In this document: one piece after another, positions 8,700 through 19,357 of the stretch
Numbering within the stretch: position 1 is the first letter of the stretch
Layout of the letters: every line of letters begins with the position of its first letter
NCBI GenBank assembly: GCA_027451985.1
Contig: DAIDHS010000006.1
Span: forward strand, 23,344 to 87,343
DNA: 64,000 nt
Direction of reading: 5' to 3'
DNA from: Elusimicrobiota bacterium
GTDB taxonomy: Bacteria > Elusimicrobiota > Elusimicrobia > UBA1565 > UBA9628
Notes under the pieces: generated by a model
Told to the model about the DNA's origin: nothing
Database searches by the model: none
The model's input: only the letters and a program-made list of their open reading frames with translations
Program-made: the position numbers and the translations under genes

Positions 8700-9677
8700 G
8701 TGGACCCGGTCCTCTCCGTCAAAGATCTGCGGGTCGGATTTCGCACGGAGCGGGGCTTCCTGCGCGCGGTCGATGGCATCTCCTATGATCTGCACGCAGG
8801 CCAAACGCTGGCCATCGTGGGGGAATCGGGTTCCGGGAAAAGCGTCCATGCCCTGTCCATTCTGCGGCTTTTGCCCGAGCCTCCCGCAGAAATTGTTTCC
8901 GGGGAAATCACGTTCGCGGGGCGGGACCTGCTGAAGCTCTCCCTCTCGGAAATGCGCAAAATCCGTGGCAACCGCATCGCCATGATCTTTCAGGAGCCGA
9001 TGACTTCGCTTAATCCCGTGCTCACCATCGGGGACCAGATCTCGGAGGCAGTAATCCTGCACCAGAAAGTCAGCCAGGCCAAGGCCATGGCGAAGGCCGT
9101 GGATCTGCTTAAGAAAGTCGGCATCCCGCATCCTTCCGAGCGGGTCAAGGACTATCCGCATCAGTTTTCCGGTGGCATGCGCCAGCGCGCCATGATTGCC
9201 ATGGCCCTTTCCTGCGATCCCGATGTGCTCGTAGCCGATGAGCCCACCACGGCCCTGGATGTCACCATTCAAGCGCAGATCCTGGAGCTTATGCGGGATA
9301 TTCAGAAGGAGTCCAAGATGGGCATAGTGCTCATCACGCACAACCTGGGCGTGGTCGCAGAAATGGCGGATGAGGTCTGCGTCATGTATGCGGGCCGCCA
9401 GATGGAGGGTGCCGGAGTGTCCGAACTTTTTAAGGACCCGCGGCATCCCTACACTCGCGGGCTCTTAAACTCCGTGCCCTCGCTTTACGGCCGAAAGGAC
9501 AGGCTTGAGGCCATCGCCGGCCAGCCACCTGAACTCGTCTCCGAAGTTCCCGGCTGCCCGTTCGAGCCGCGGTGTTCCAAGGCCATGGCGCATTGCAAAA
9601 CCGAGAGACCGACGCGCTTTGAGCCGGCGGCGGGCCATTATTCGTACTGCTGGATGGAGGACGCAAAAAGCCAATGA
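8700..9677 (+). CDS. oppD: Oligopeptide ABC transporter ATP-binding protein (OppD-like)
   Basis: [42 protein letters not shown]-terminal Opp C motif; GTG start. Confidence 0.92.
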   Translation: MDPVLSVKDLRVGFRTERGFLRAVDGISYDLHAGQTLAIVGESGSGKSVHALSILRLLPEPPAEIVSGEITFAGRDLLKLSLSEMRKIRGNRIAMIFQEPMTSLNPVLTIGDQISEAVILHQKVSQAKAMAKAVDLLKKVGIPHPSERVKDYPHQFSGGMRQRAMIAMALSCDPDVLVADEPTTALDVTIQAQILELMRDIQKESKMGIVLITHNLGVVAEMADEVCVMYAGRQMEGAGVSELFKDPRHPYTRGLLNSVPSLYGRKDRLEAIAGQPPELVSEVPGCPFEPRCSKAMAHCKTERPTRFEPAAGHYSYCWMEDAKSQ

Positions 9678-10690
9678 GCAGGGACACCGCGCCAATTTTA
9701 GAGATTCGCGGCCTTAAGCGTCACTTTGCCGTTTCCCGCGGGCTTTTTTCCTCTAAAACCATGCTTAAAGCCGTCGACGGAGTGGATTTCTCGGTTATGC
9801 CGCAGGAGAGCTTCGCGGTTGTGGGAGAATCTGGTTGCGGCAAAACGACGCTGGCGCGGCTTCTTCTGGCTTTGGATCGGCCGACGGCCGGAGAAGTGCT
9901 CTTTGAAGGCAACAACATCTTTTCCCTGCGGCGGGGCGCATTGCGCCGTTTGCGGCGCGACATGCAGATCATCTTTCAGGACCCCTATTCAAGCCTGAAT
10001 CCGCGCATGACGGTCGAAGAACTTTTGATGGAGCCTTTCGTAATTCACGGTATCGGCGCGCCGGCCGAGCGCCGCGAACGCGTCAAGCGCCTCATGGACG
10101 CCTGCGGGCTCGCCCAGTCCAAAATATCCTCCTACCCTCACGAGTTCTCCGGCGGCCAGCGCCAGCGCATCGGCATCGCGCGCGCCCTGGCTTTGAATCC
10201 CAAACTCGTCATTGCGGACGAGCCCGTCTCGGCGCTGGATGTCTCCATCCAAGCGCAGATTCTCAACCTTTTGAAGGATTTGCAGAATGAGATGCGCCTG
10301 ACTTACGTTTTTATTTCCCACGACTTCTCAACGGTTCGCCATCTCTGCCAGCGGATCGCGGTTATGTACTTGGGCCGGGTGGTGGAGATGGGACAAACGG
10401 AGTCCCTGCTTGGAAACCCCCAGCACCCTTACACCGAGGCGCTTCTCTCCGCGATTCCCATTCCCGATCCGAACATTGAGAAGAAGCGGACGCGGGTCAT
10501 TCTAACGGGCGACGTACCAAGCCCTCTGGCACCGCCTTCCGGCTGCCATTTCCATCCCCGCTGCCGCTACGCTACCGAGGCCTGTAAAAGTCGCACGCCG
10601 GAACTTTCGGAGACCCAGCCAGGACACTGGGCCGCCTGCCCCGTTCTGCCGTTCGCTCAAAAGCCGAGCGCCGCAGCACTCATCCATTAA
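9674..10690 (+). CDS. oppF: Oligopeptide ABC transporter ATP-binding protein (OppF-like)
   Basis: GESGCGKTT, EFSGGQRQRIGIARAL, ADEPVSALDVSIQAQILN. Confidence 0.92.
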   Translation: MSRDTAPILEIRGLKRHFAVSRGLFSSKTMLKAVDGVDFSVMPQESFAVVGESGCGKTTLARLLLALDRPTAGEVLFEGNNIFSLRRGALRRLRRDMQIIFQDPYSSLNPRMTVEELLMEPFVIHGIGAPAERRERVKRLMDACGLAQSKISSYPHEFSGGQRQRIGIARALALNPKLVIADEPVSALDVSIQAQILNLLKDLQNEMRLTYVFISHDFSTVRHLCQRIAVMYLGRVVEMGQTESLLGNPQHPYTEALLSAIPIPDPNIEKKRTRVILTGDVPSPLAPPSGCHFHPRCRYATEACKSRTPELSETQPGHWAACPVLPFAQKPSAAALIH

Positions 10691-10694
10691 AATA

Positions 10695-12464
10695 ATGTCG
10701 AAGCCCGTCGCGTTTAAGTACCCGGTTTTGATGGTTGCGCTCTGCCTCTTTGCGCCCGGGCTGCTTTGCGCGCAGCCGCAGATCAAGAATCCGGGCACCT
10801 TCGTCTACGCCATTGCCGGAGCTCCCGAGAGTCTTGACCCGGATTGGGAGTTCGACGGCATCAGCCACGAAATCACGAGCCAAATCTACGAAACCTTAAT
10901 CGCCTATAAAGGCTGGTCCGTGAGCCAGTTCGTGCCGCGCTTGGCGTCTGTCGTGCCTTCGCGATCCAACGGCCTCATTTCTCAAGACGGTCTGCGCTAC
11001 GCCTTCCCAATCCGCAAGAACGTTCATTTCCAGGACGGCGGCCTTATGACGGCGCAAGACGTCAAATACTCGCTTATGCGCTGCATGCTCATGGATCGCT
11101 CCGCGGGGCCGTCTTTCCTATTGCTCGAACCGATTCTGGGCGTACCTTCGGCCGCCGCTCCCGACGGCAGGCCGCAAATGAACCTTTACGATCAGGCGAA
11201 CAACGCCATTGAGGTGCAGTTCGGCTCCGTGGTCATTTATCTGAACAAACCCTACCCGCCGCTCTTGTCCATCCTGGCTAACTATTGTCCCGTGGTTTCG
11301 AAGGCCTGGGTTGTCGCGCATGGCGGATGGGATGGCACGAAGAAGACTTGGGCCGCGCATTTCAATCCTCCGCGGGAGTCCGCGCCGCTTTTCGAACAGG
11401 GCGACGGCACGGGGCCCTTCAGCTTGGTGCGGTGGGATCGGCAAAATCAAGAGGTCGTTTTGGCTCGCAGCGACAATTATTGGCGCGCGCCCGCCAAACT
11501 TCAGACCATCATCTTCAAGACCGTCAGCGACTTCCAAACCCGCAAGCTCATGCTCGCGGCAGGCGACGCTGACGCCATCATGGTCGATCGAGCGCAGCTG
11601 CCGCAAATCCAAGGCCTGCCCGGCGTAAGCATTACGGACAATCTTCCCATGCTGGAAGTCCATGACGTATTCTTGATGAATTTCGCCGTCAATCCCCAGG
11701 CCAACCCCTTCATCGGGTCTGGAAAATTGGATGGCGACGGCATTCCTCCCGACTTCTTCGCCGACACGAACATCCGCCACGCCATGGCCTACGCTTTCGA
11801 CTACGACTCCTACATGAAGGACGCCTACCAGAACCACGCCTTCCGCGCCCGCGGGCCGATTCCCTCGAATCTTTTTGGCTACAATGCCAATCAGCCAGTG
11901 CTTCCTTACGATTTGACACGCGCGGCCAACCGGTTTAAAAAAGCATTCGGAGGGCAGATTTGGAAGAAAGGATTTCGCTTCACGTTGGTTTATCAGCAGG
12001 GCTACGAAGATAGGCAGATCGAGGCCGAAATCCTCAAGAAAAACGTTGAGTCGCTCAACCCCAGGTTCAAAATCGATTTAATGGCGATGGGTTGGCCCCA
12101 ATGGCTTTCAGCCCTCTCGGATCGGCGCCTTCCCATGACGACCGCGCGCTGGCTGCTCGATTATCCCGATCCGGACGACGCGGTGACGCCCTTTCTCTAC
12201 AGCCAGGGTTACTACGCCAAGTTGCAGGGGTACTCAAATTCAAGAGCGGATGATGACATCCTTGAGGCGCGGAATACCTCTTCAGGCGATCGGCGAGCGA
12301 GGCTTTACGCTGATTTGCAGGCCATAGCTTACGCGGACGTGCCGCAGATCTATACAGTGGAAACCTACTATGCTGAGGCATTGCGCTCCTGGGTTCATGA
12401 TTGGCATTATAATCCCATCAGGATCTACGGCAATCTTTATCCGGTGAATAAAGGGGGGCAATGA
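10695..12464 (+). CDS. Family 5 extracellular solute-binding protein (copy 1)
   Basis: Signal peptide; ESLDPDWEFD, FPIRKNVHFQDGGLMTAQDVKYS, TGPFSLVRWDR. Confidence 0.9.
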   Translation: MSKPVAFKYPVLMVALCLFAPGLLCAQPQIKNPGTFVYAIAGAPESLDPDWEFDGISHEITSQIYETLIAYKGWSVSQFVPRLASVVPSRSNGLISQDGLRYAFPIRKNVHFQDGGLMTAQDVKYSLMRCMLMDRSAGPSFLLLEPILGVPSAAAPDGRPQMNLYDQANNAIEVQFGSVVIYLNKPYPPLLSILANYCPVVSKAWVVAHGGWDGTKKTWAAHFNPPRESAPLFEQGDGTGPFSLVRWDRQNQEVVLARSDNYWRAPAKLQTIIFKTVSDFQTRKLMLAAGDADAIMVDRAQLPQIQGLPGVSITDNLPMLEVHDVFLMNFAVNPQANPFIGSGKLDGDGIPPDFFADTNIRHAMAYAFDYDSYMKDAYQNHAFRARGPIPSNLFGYNANQPVLPYDLTRAANRFKKAFGGQIWKKGFRFTLVYQQGYEDRQIEAEILKKNVESLNPRFKIDLMAMGWPQWLSALSDRRLPMTTARWLLDYPDPDDAVTPFLYSQGYYAKLQGYSNSRADDDILEARNTSSGDRRARLYADLQAIAYADVPQIYTVETYYAEALRSWVHDWHYNPIRIYGNLYPVNKGGQ

Positions 12465-14275
12465 TGGACAGGCGAACGCGCCTCGCATTTTTTTCGGCTC
12501 TGCTGTTGACCTTGGTTTCCTGCGCGCGTAAGCCGATAGAGCAGGCCTCCTTCGATCCCTCCACTTACACAGAACTGACCTTCAACGATTCCGACAGCAT
12601 GGATCCGGCGTGGTCCTATGACACGGCTTCGGATGAAGTCATTCTCAATGTTTACGAGCCTCTTTTTATGTTCAAGGGCTCCTCTACTAAGAAGCTGGTC
12701 CCGCTCATCGCGGCCGAGGTGCCCACGCGGGACAACGGCCTCATCTCGCCTGACGGGCGCACCTACACCATCCCTATTCGCCGAAATGTGACGTTCCAAG
12801 ACGGCACACCCATGACCATGCAGGACGTGCGCTACTCCATTTTGCGCTTCATCCTGCAAGATCGCGACGCTGGCCCCTCACCGTTGCTGCTCGAGCCGCT
12901 GACCGGCTACGCCGGCACGCGGAACGATAAGGGCAAGAACGTCCCTGGCATTTTCAAGAAGGCCGAAGACTCTGTGCAGATCCACGGCTGGAACTTGGTC
13001 CTGCACCTGCCCCGGCCGTTCTCGCCGTTGCCCACCATCTTGGCCTCCTGGGCGCCCATCGTTTCCAAAAAATGGGCGGCCGAGCACGGCGATTGGAACG
13101 GATCCAAGGCGACCTGGAAGAAATACAACAATCCGGAAAAACAGACGTCCTACTTCTTCGAACACGCTTTCGGTACAGGACCTTTTGTCTTGGTGCGCTG
13201 GGATCGGAACACGCACGAGATTGTCCTGCGCCGCAACGATCATTATTGGCGCACGCCAGCTAGGCTCAAGTACGTCATCATAAAGGGCATCGACGAGTTT
13301 GAAACCCGCAAGCTCATGATTGAGGCCGGTCAGGCGGATTCGATTTACGCCGATCGCGAGGTGTTCGAACAAGTCCAGAACATTCCGCACGTGCAGATTG
13401 CCGACGATCTGCCGACCTTGGAAATCAATCCCATTGTTTTTTTTACTTTTAAGATCAACGGCACGGCCAATCCTTTTATCGGTTCAGGCAAGCTCGATGG
13501 CAAAGGAATTCCGCTCGACTTCTTCAACGACGTCAACGTGCGCAAGGGGTTCGCCTACGCCTTCGATTATAAGGACTACATCAATGAGGTCTTGGACGGC
13601 AAAGGGATCCAGCCCACGGGCGTGGTACCGCAGGGTCTTCTGGGCTACAATCCCCATCAGCAAATCTATTCCTACAATCCGCAAAAGGCGATTTATTACT
13701 TCAAGAAAGCCTTCGGCGGCCAAGTCTGGCAAAAAGGGTTCAAATTCACGGCCGTCTACAATGCAGGGAACATTCCACGGCAGTCCCTGCTCCAGGTGCT
13801 CAAGCATACTGTCGAGGCGCTTAATCCTCGGTTCAACATCGAAGTTCGTCCCATGGATTGGCCGGAGTTCCTTGATTCTTACATCTCTTCAAAGCTCCCA
13901 ATCTTCGTCCTTGCCTGGCAGGCGGATTATCCTGATGCCTATGATTTCGTCTTCCCGATGCTTGATTCTCAGGGTGCCTATCCGGGACCACAGCACTTCG
14001 CGGATCCCCGAATCGACAGACTCATTGATGAAGCTGTTGCGGAAACCAACCCGGCAATCCGGAAGAAATTATATTGGCGCATTCAGCGTCTTGCGTACGA
14101 GGACGTGCCTGATTTGCCGGTCCTGCAGCCCCTAGATTACCGTACCCAGCGCGATTGGGTCAAAGGATGGGTGAACAATCCGATCTTCCCGGATGCGCCC
14201 TACGGATGCTATTATTATCCCGTCTACAAGGAGCTCCCGCCCGCGCAAAAAAAACGGCCGGAGAGCGCGCCCTAG
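12461..14275 (+). CDS. Family 5 extracellular solute-binding lipoprotein (copy 2)
   Basis: Lipobox LTLVSCARK; IPIRRNVTFQDGTPMTMQDVRYS; strongly parallel to copy 1. Confidence 0.9.
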   Translation: MMDRRTRLAFFSALLLTLVSCARKPIEQASFDPSTYTELTFNDSDSMDPAWSYDTASDEVILNVYEPLFMFKGSSTKKLVPLIAAEVPTRDNGLISPDGRTYTIPIRRNVTFQDGTPMTMQDVRYSILRFILQDRDAGPSPLLLEPLTGYAGTRNDKGKNVPGIFKKAEDSVQIHGWNLVLHLPRPFSPLPTILASWAPIVSKKWAAEHGDWNGSKATWKKYNNPEKQTSYFFEHAFGTGPFVLVRWDRNTHEIVLRRNDHYWRTPARLKYVIIKGIDEFETRKLMIEAGQADSIYADREVFEQVQNIPHVQIADDLPTLEINPIVFFTFKINGTANPFIGSGKLDGKGIPLDFFNDVNVRKGFAYAFDYKDYINEVLDGKGIQPTGVVPQGLLGYNPHQQIYSYNPQKAIYYFKKAFGGQVWQKGFKFTAVYNAGNIPRQSLLQVLKHTVEALNPRFNIEVRPMDWPEFLDSYISSKLPIFVLAWQADYPDAYDFVFPMLDSQGAYPGPQHFADPRIDRLIDEAVAETNPAIRKKLYWRIQRLAYEDVPDLPVLQPLDYRTQRDWVKGWVNNPIFPDAPYGCYYYPVYKELPPAQKKRPESAP

Positions 14276-14276
14276 C

Positions 14277-15302
14277 ATGCTTAAATTCATCGCCAAGCGC
14301 CTGTTATTTTTGCCCCTCGTGATGCTGGGCGTGACAATGTTGCTTTTTGGCGCGCTACAGTTTCTCTCGCCCGCGATGCGGGCGTCTCTCTACATCCATG
14401 ACCCGAGGCAGCTTTCTGCCTTGAATGAGGTCATCCAGAAATACGGGCTCAATAAGCCCATGCCGGTACAGTATTGGATTTGGCTCAAGCAAGTACTCCA
14501 TGGCAACTTGGGCTACAGCGAGACGGCCAAGATGCCCGTCTCCGATGCCATTAGGGCATTTTTTCCGGCGACTTTCGAACTAACCTTGGTCTCCTTCATT
14601 CCTATTTTATTCTTCGGCATCTATTTCGGGACGCTTTCGGCGGTCAAGAAGGACAAGCTGCTCGATCAGATTACCCGGATTGTCGCCATCACGGGTTATT
14701 CCCTGCCCAGCTTCGTTCTCGGCCTGTTCCTGCTTATGATCTTCTACGGTCACTTCCAAATCTTCCCTCCTGGGCGCTACTCTCTCGACGTAGATCTGCT
14801 CGTCCATTCAGCGAGCTTCCACCACTACACAGGCCTTTTGACCCTGGACGCGCTTTTAAACGGAGACTTCGCCGCGGCCCTGGACATCTTTTCGCACATG
14901 GTCCTTCCGGCGATTACGCTCATCTACATCAGCGTGGCCCTGCTTCTGCGCATCACCCGCTCGTCCATGCTTGAGGAATTGGGCAAGGACTACGTGCGCA
15001 CGGCCAGGGCCAAGGGCCTGCCAGAAAGCGTGGTAATAAAGAAACATGCGCGGAGAAACGCTCTGATCCCCGTTGTGACGCTTTCAAGCCTTCTTTTTAT
15101 TGGTCTTCTGAGCGGCGTAGTCATCACCGAAACCATTTTTGATTTCCCAGGCATCGGGCGATGGAGCGTCATCGCTGCCCAGCAGCTCGACGTTCCCGGC
15201 GTCATGGGTTCGACGCTGCTTTCGGCGTTTCTCTTCGTCACGGCCAACATGATTTCAGACATTCTCTATGCGTTCGTGGATCCGCGCATCAGGCTGCGTT
15301 GA
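14277..15302 (+). CDS. oppB: Opp-type ABC permease (OppB-like)
   Basis: MLKFIAKRLLFLPLVMLGVTMLLF; YVRTARAKGLPESVVIKKHARRNALIPVVT. Confidence 0.92.
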   Translation: MLKFIAKRLLFLPLVMLGVTMLLFGALQFLSPAMRASLYIHDPRQLSALNEVIQKYGLNKPMPVQYWIWLKQVLHGNLGYSETAKMPVSDAIRAFFPATFELTLVSFIPILFFGIYFGTLSAVKKDKLLDQITRIVAITGYSLPSFVLGLFLLMIFYGHFQIFPPGRYSLDVDLLVHSASFHHYTGLLTLDALLNGDFAAALDIFSHMVLPAITLIYISVALLLRITRSSMLEELGKDYVRTARAKGLPESVVIKKHARRNALIPVVTLSSLLFIGLLSGVVITETIFDFPGIGRWSVIAAQQLDVPGVMGSTLLSAFLFVTANMISDILYAFVDPRIRLR

Positions 15303-15306
15303 GACT

Positions 15307-16194
15307 ATGGAGAATAAGTCCAGGACGGCGGCATGGAAGGTGCTCAGGAGAAAGCCGCTTTCGCTTTTGGGCTTCGGCATCATCGGTTTTTTTCTATTGA
15401 TCGCGGCTGCCGCGCCGATTCTGGCGCCCGTGCCGGCCAACTCGCGCAGCGCCTACCTGATTCCTGAATACGGTTATAACCCGGAGCCGAAACTTCCCAG
15501 CGTAAAGCACTGGTTCGGTACGACCGAAAACCAGTACGACCTTTACTACGGCATGATTTGGGGAACGCGCACGGCCTTCAAGGTGGCCGTCTTGGTCGTG
15601 GGCACGGCTCTTCTAATCGGAATTTTCTTGGGTTCCATTTCGGGCTTCTACGGCGGATGGATCGATGAAGCGCTCATGCGTTTTACCGACATCGTGCTGG
15701 CCTTCCCCGGCTTGGTCCTGGCGGTCGTCATCGTTTCGGTGCTGGGTCCAAGTCTGGACCATGTGATGCTTTCCGTTGCCGTCGTGTGGTGGCCATCCTA
15801 CACGCGGCTTTTGCGCGGTGACGTCATGGCGATTAAAGAGCGCGAGTTCGTGCTTGCCGCGCGCGCTCTGGGTGCCTCGGACGCCCGCATTCTCATTAAA
15901 CACATCATTCCTAACTCCATCTATCCCCTGCTGGTCGTGGCTTCTCTTGATGTGGGCAGCGTGGTCATCACGGCGGCGGCCCTGAGCTTCCTGGGCCTGG
16001 GCGCGCCCGCGGGCTACGCCGATTGGGGGCAGCTCATCTCCATGTCGAAGGACTGGATTTTGGGAAGTCCAGGTAACGCCTTCGCGTATTGGAACACCGT
16101 GCTCATTCCCGGCGCGGCGATTTTTCTTTTTGTCCTTGGATGGAACTTGCTCGGCGACGGCGTCCGGGACATGCTGGACCCCAAGCAAAGATGA
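15307..16194 (+). CDS. oppC: Opp-type ABC permease (OppC-like)
   Basis: REFVLAARALGASDARILIKHIIPNSIYPLLV EAA loop; start at ATG 15307. Confidence 0.9.
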   Translation: MENKSRTAAWKVLRRKPLSLLGFGIIGFFLLIAAAAPILAPVPANSRSAYLIPEYGYNPEPKLPSVKHWFGTTENQYDLYYGMIWGTRTAFKVAVLVVGTALLIGIFLGSISGFYGGWIDEALMRFTDIVLAFPGLVLAVVIVSVLGPSLDHVMLSVAVVWWPSYTRLLRGDVMAIKEREFVLAARALGASDARILIKHIIPNSIYPLLVVASLDVGSVVITAAALSFLGLGAPAGYADWGQLISMSKDWILGSPGNAFAYWNTVLIPGAAIFLFVLGWNLLGDGVRDMLDPKQR

Positions 16195-17762
16195 GGACCC
16201 TCAACGACTTGCTTGATGCCGCCGCGAGGAATTCTCCTGCGAAAACTGGACTGGCGTGGCAAAACGGCCGCTTAAGTTTTTCGGAGTTCCGCGGCCAAGT
16301 TCTGCGGGCAGCTGAAGGATTTCGCGCGGCAGGCCTGGCCAAGGGTGACTGCGTCGCCATTATCCACCGCAATTCCGCCGAGTTCGTCGTCGCCTACTTC
16401 GCCCTGGCCCGTCTTGGCGCGGTCGCCGTTCCGATCAACTACATGATCCACAAGGCCGACGAGCTGGCCTACATGCTCAAAGACTGCGGCGCTAAAGGCT
16501 GTGTGACCGAGAAGGAGTTCATCAAGGGCCTGCGCGCGGCCGCAAAGCAGTGCCCGGCGCTTGATAAAATCTGGATCAGCGACGCCTCCTCGGCGGACCT
16601 AAAGCAGGGTGAGCGTGTTTTTACGGATCTGTTCGCTTCGGACGGCGAAGGGAGCTTCACGCCCGTCGCGGAAGAGGACGCCGCCGCAATTCTCTATACT
16701 TCGGGAACGACGGGCAATCCTAAGGGCGTGATTCTGACTCACCGTAATCTTACGACCAACTGCATGAACTCGGCCAAGCGACTGGAGATTCGTGAAGGCG
16801 ACGTGGTGTTGTGCATCCTGCCGATGTTCCACACCTTCGCTTGGACAGGCAATGTTCTGGTTTCCTTGCACAAGGCCGTCAAACTGGTCATCGTCCCCAA
16901 CATCGTGCCGGCGGGCCCATGGCTTAAGCTCATGGCCAGTGAGAAGGTTAGCCTCTTCTCAGCCGTTCCCCAGATTTACGGCGTACTCGCCAAGCAAGCC
17001 TCCGGCTTCAAGAAATTCGCCCTGCGCTGGTGGTTTTTTAGGCGCGTGCGCATCGCGATTTCCGGCGCGGCGCCGCTGGGCTTAGCGGTGCAGGATTCCT
17101 TCGAACATATCTTTAGCATACCGATCCTGGAAGGTTACGGCCTGACCGAGACCTCGCCGGTGGTTTCACTCAATACGCCCAGCGAATACAGACGGGGCAG
17201 CGTGGGGCGTCCCATTGAGGGAGTATTTGTCAGGATTGCCGATGAGGACGGGCGGGAAATGGCGCGAGGCCAAGAGGGGGAAGTGTGCATCAAGGGCGAC
17301 TGCGTCATGAAAGGCTATTACAATTTGCCCGAAGCCACGGCGGAGGCTTTCACGCGGGACGGCTGGTTTAAAACGGGTGACATAGGCATCGTGGATGAGG
17401 AAGGCTATCTTTTCATCCGCGATCGCAAGAAGGACATGATCATTATCAAGGGCTTGAAGGTGTTCTCAGCCCAGGTGGAAAGTATCCTTCTGGAGTACCC
17501 CGCCGTGATGGAAGCCGCCGTCATCGGGATTCCGGACGAACATGGCGACGAGATCATCAAAGCCTTCGTGACGCTCCGCCCCGGCGCAGCGGCGGACAAG
17601 ACCGCAATCCTAAAGTACTGCCGAGAAAAATTCGATCCCTACAAGAGGCCGCGCGACGTGGAAATCGTCGAAAGTCTGCCCAAGAACGCCTTGCAGAAAG
17701 TGCTCAAGCGCGAGCTCCGCCAGCGCGAAATTGATAAACGCGCCGCCGCAACCGGCTCTTAG
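16191..17762 (+). CDS. AMP-binding long-chain acyl-CoA ligase
   Basis: ILYTSGTTGNPKGVILTHRNL, GYGLTETSPVVS, GWFKTGDIG, RKKDMIIIKGLKV; ATGA overlap with oppC. Confidence 0.9.
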   Translation: MRTLNDLLDAAARNSPAKTGLAWQNGRLSFSEFRGQVLRAAEGFRAAGLAKGDCVAIIHRNSAEFVVAYFALARLGAVAVPINYMIHKADELAYMLKDCGAKGCVTEKEFIKGLRAAAKQCPALDKIWISDASSADLKQGERVFTDLFASDGEGSFTPVAEEDAAAILYTSGTTGNPKGVILTHRNLTTNCMNSAKRLEIREGDVVLCILPMFHTFAWTGNVLVSLHKAVKLVIVPNIVPAGPWLKLMASEKVSLFSAVPQIYGVLAKQASGFKKFALRWWFFRRVRIAISGAAPLGLAVQDSFEHIFSIPILEGYGLTETSPVVSLNTPSEYRRGSVGRPIEGVFVRIADEDGREMARGQEGEVCIKGDCVMKGYYNLPEATAEAFTRDGWFKTGDIGIVDEEGYLFIRDRKKDMIIIKGLKVFSAQVESILLEYPAVMEAAVIGIPDEHGDEIIKAFVTLRPGAAADKTAILKYCREKFDPYKRPRDVEIVESLPKNALQKVLKRELRQREIDKRAAATGS

Positions 17763-17771
17763 GCCGGATAC

Positions 17772-19295
17772 ATGGCTCAGCGCGGCCTCCGACTTTCTTC
17801 CGAAGAACTTTCAATTTGCCGTGCCTGTGCGCGTTTCTCGGAAGGCACGGTCTACCTTGTCGGCGGCGCGCTCCGTGATTTAGCATTAGGTAGAGTCGCG
17901 GAGGACTTGGATATTGCCTGTTTCGCGCCCGAAGAGATTGTCCGTTTCCTTTTACGCGAATTTGGCGGAGCAATTGTGACCCTCGATGATCAAAACGGTG
18001 TTTTTCGCGTCGTTTTCCCCAAAGGGCGCTTTAAAAACGTCCGGCAAGTCGACGCGAGCCTCATCCAGGGCCGCGGCATATTGGAGGATTTGGGGCGCCG
18101 GGATTTCACCATCAACTCCATGGCCCTGGAACTTTCTCCGGGGATGGGCGCGGCCGTCTCGGCCCGGGACGTTCTCGATCCTTATGACGGCCGCTCGGAC
18201 CTGGCAAAAAAGACGATCCGTTGCCGCGCAAAAAGCATAATGGCTAAGGATCCCCTGCGCCTGTTGCGCGCCTTCCGCATCGCGGCCCAACTGGGTTTCG
18301 GCCTGGAAGCAAAAACCCTGAGGACAATCGCGGGCCTTAAGAAATCAGCGGCTTCGCCCGCAGCCGAACGCATCAAGACCGAGCTCGCCGGCCTTTTCTC
18401 CATAAACGGCGCCGGCCGATGGGTCCGCGCGATGGATAAGGCGGGTGTCTTGATGGAAATTTTTCCGGAGATGAAGAAAACCAGAACCTGCGCCAAGGTC
18501 TATTACGGACAAGGGGGCGTGCTCGCGCATTCTCTGGCCACTCTCGATCGGATGGATTTTTTACTGGAGCATTCGGCCGAGGCATTCCCCTCGCAGGGCG
18601 CGAAGATTCGCCAGGGAATTTCTGAAAATGCTTTCGGTGACGCGCCGTTCCCGGCGTTTCTTCGTCTATGCGCCTTCCTGCACGATGTGGCCAAGCCGGA
18701 AACCGCCGGTCTCATCGATGGCCGCCTCCGTTTTTTTCGGCATGATGAAATCGGCGCCGAACGCATCTCCGCGCTGTTCAAGCGCCTAAGATTCTCGCGG
18801 CATTGGACAGAAGCTGCCGCAGCGGTGGTGGCGCATCACCTGCGTCCGGGGAATCTTGCCGCGAATCAGAATGTGAGTGAAAGGGCATCCTATCGCTTTT
18901 TTAGGGATTTGGGCGACCATGCGCTCGCGCTTCTCCTAGTTTGCTGGGCAGATCACGCCAGCTACATGCCCGAACACCGGTTGCGCCGACATCTTAGACT
19001 GCTCGGGCGGCCTCCCGGAACCTTTGATGGAAGCGTCTCTGAGGATGAAAAGAAGACGGTTCGACACCTTCAGGTGGTTTCGCTGCTTCTTAAGCGGCTT
19101 TTCGATGAGAACAACAAGCCCGTTCCAGACCCGGTCATCAACGGCCGCGACGTCATGAGAATCTTGCGCCTAAAGCCGGGACCGGAGGTGGGGGTCTGGC
19201 TTGAACGCGTGCGCGAGGCCCAGGGCCGGCGGAAAATCAAAACGCGCGCCGAAGCTCTAGCCTACCTCTCCAAAAGCCGCGCCGTCGGCCGCTAG
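17772..19295 (+). CDS. CCA/poly(A) nucleotidyltransferase family with HD-like domain
   Basis: VYLVGGALRDLALGRVAEDLDIA, RRDFTINSMALEL, DPLRLLRAFRIAAQLGF, LHDVAKP. Confidence 0.9.
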   Translation: MAQRGLRLSSEELSICRACARFSEGTVYLVGGALRDLALGRVAEDLDIACFAPEEIVRFLLREFGGAIVTLDDQNGVFRVVFPKGRFKNVRQVDASLIQGRGILEDLGRRDFTINSMALELSPGMGAAVSARDVLDPYDGRSDLAKKTIRCRAKSIMAKDPLRLLRAFRIAAQLGFGLEAKTLRTIAGLKKSAASPAAERIKTELAGLFSINGAGRWVRAMDKAGVLMEIFPEMKKTRTCAKVYYGQGGVLAHSLATLDRMDFLLEHSAEAFPSQGAKIRQGISENAFGDAPFPAFLRLCAFLHDVAKPETAGLIDGRLRFFRHDEIGAERISALFKRLRFSRHWTEAAAAVVAHHLRPGNLAANQNVSERASYRFFRDLGDHALALLLVCWADHASYMPEHRLRRHLRLLGRPPGTFDGSVSEDEKKTVRHLQVVSLLLKRLFDENNKPVPDPVINGRDVMRILRLKPGPEVGVWLERVREAQGRRKIKTRAEALAYLSKSRAVGR

Positions 19296-19310
19296 CGCAA
19301 CGGACAAAGA

Positions 19311-19347
19311 AAAGGCCCCGGCTTTCGCCGGGGCCTTCTTTTGTTCC
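19311..19347. terminator. Bidirectional intrinsic terminator between the CCA transferase and peroxiredoxin genes
   Basis: AAGGCCCCGGC TTTC GCCGGGGCCTT with T-runs on both strands. Confidence 0.92.
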
Positions 19348-19357
19348 GGAGGGATTC

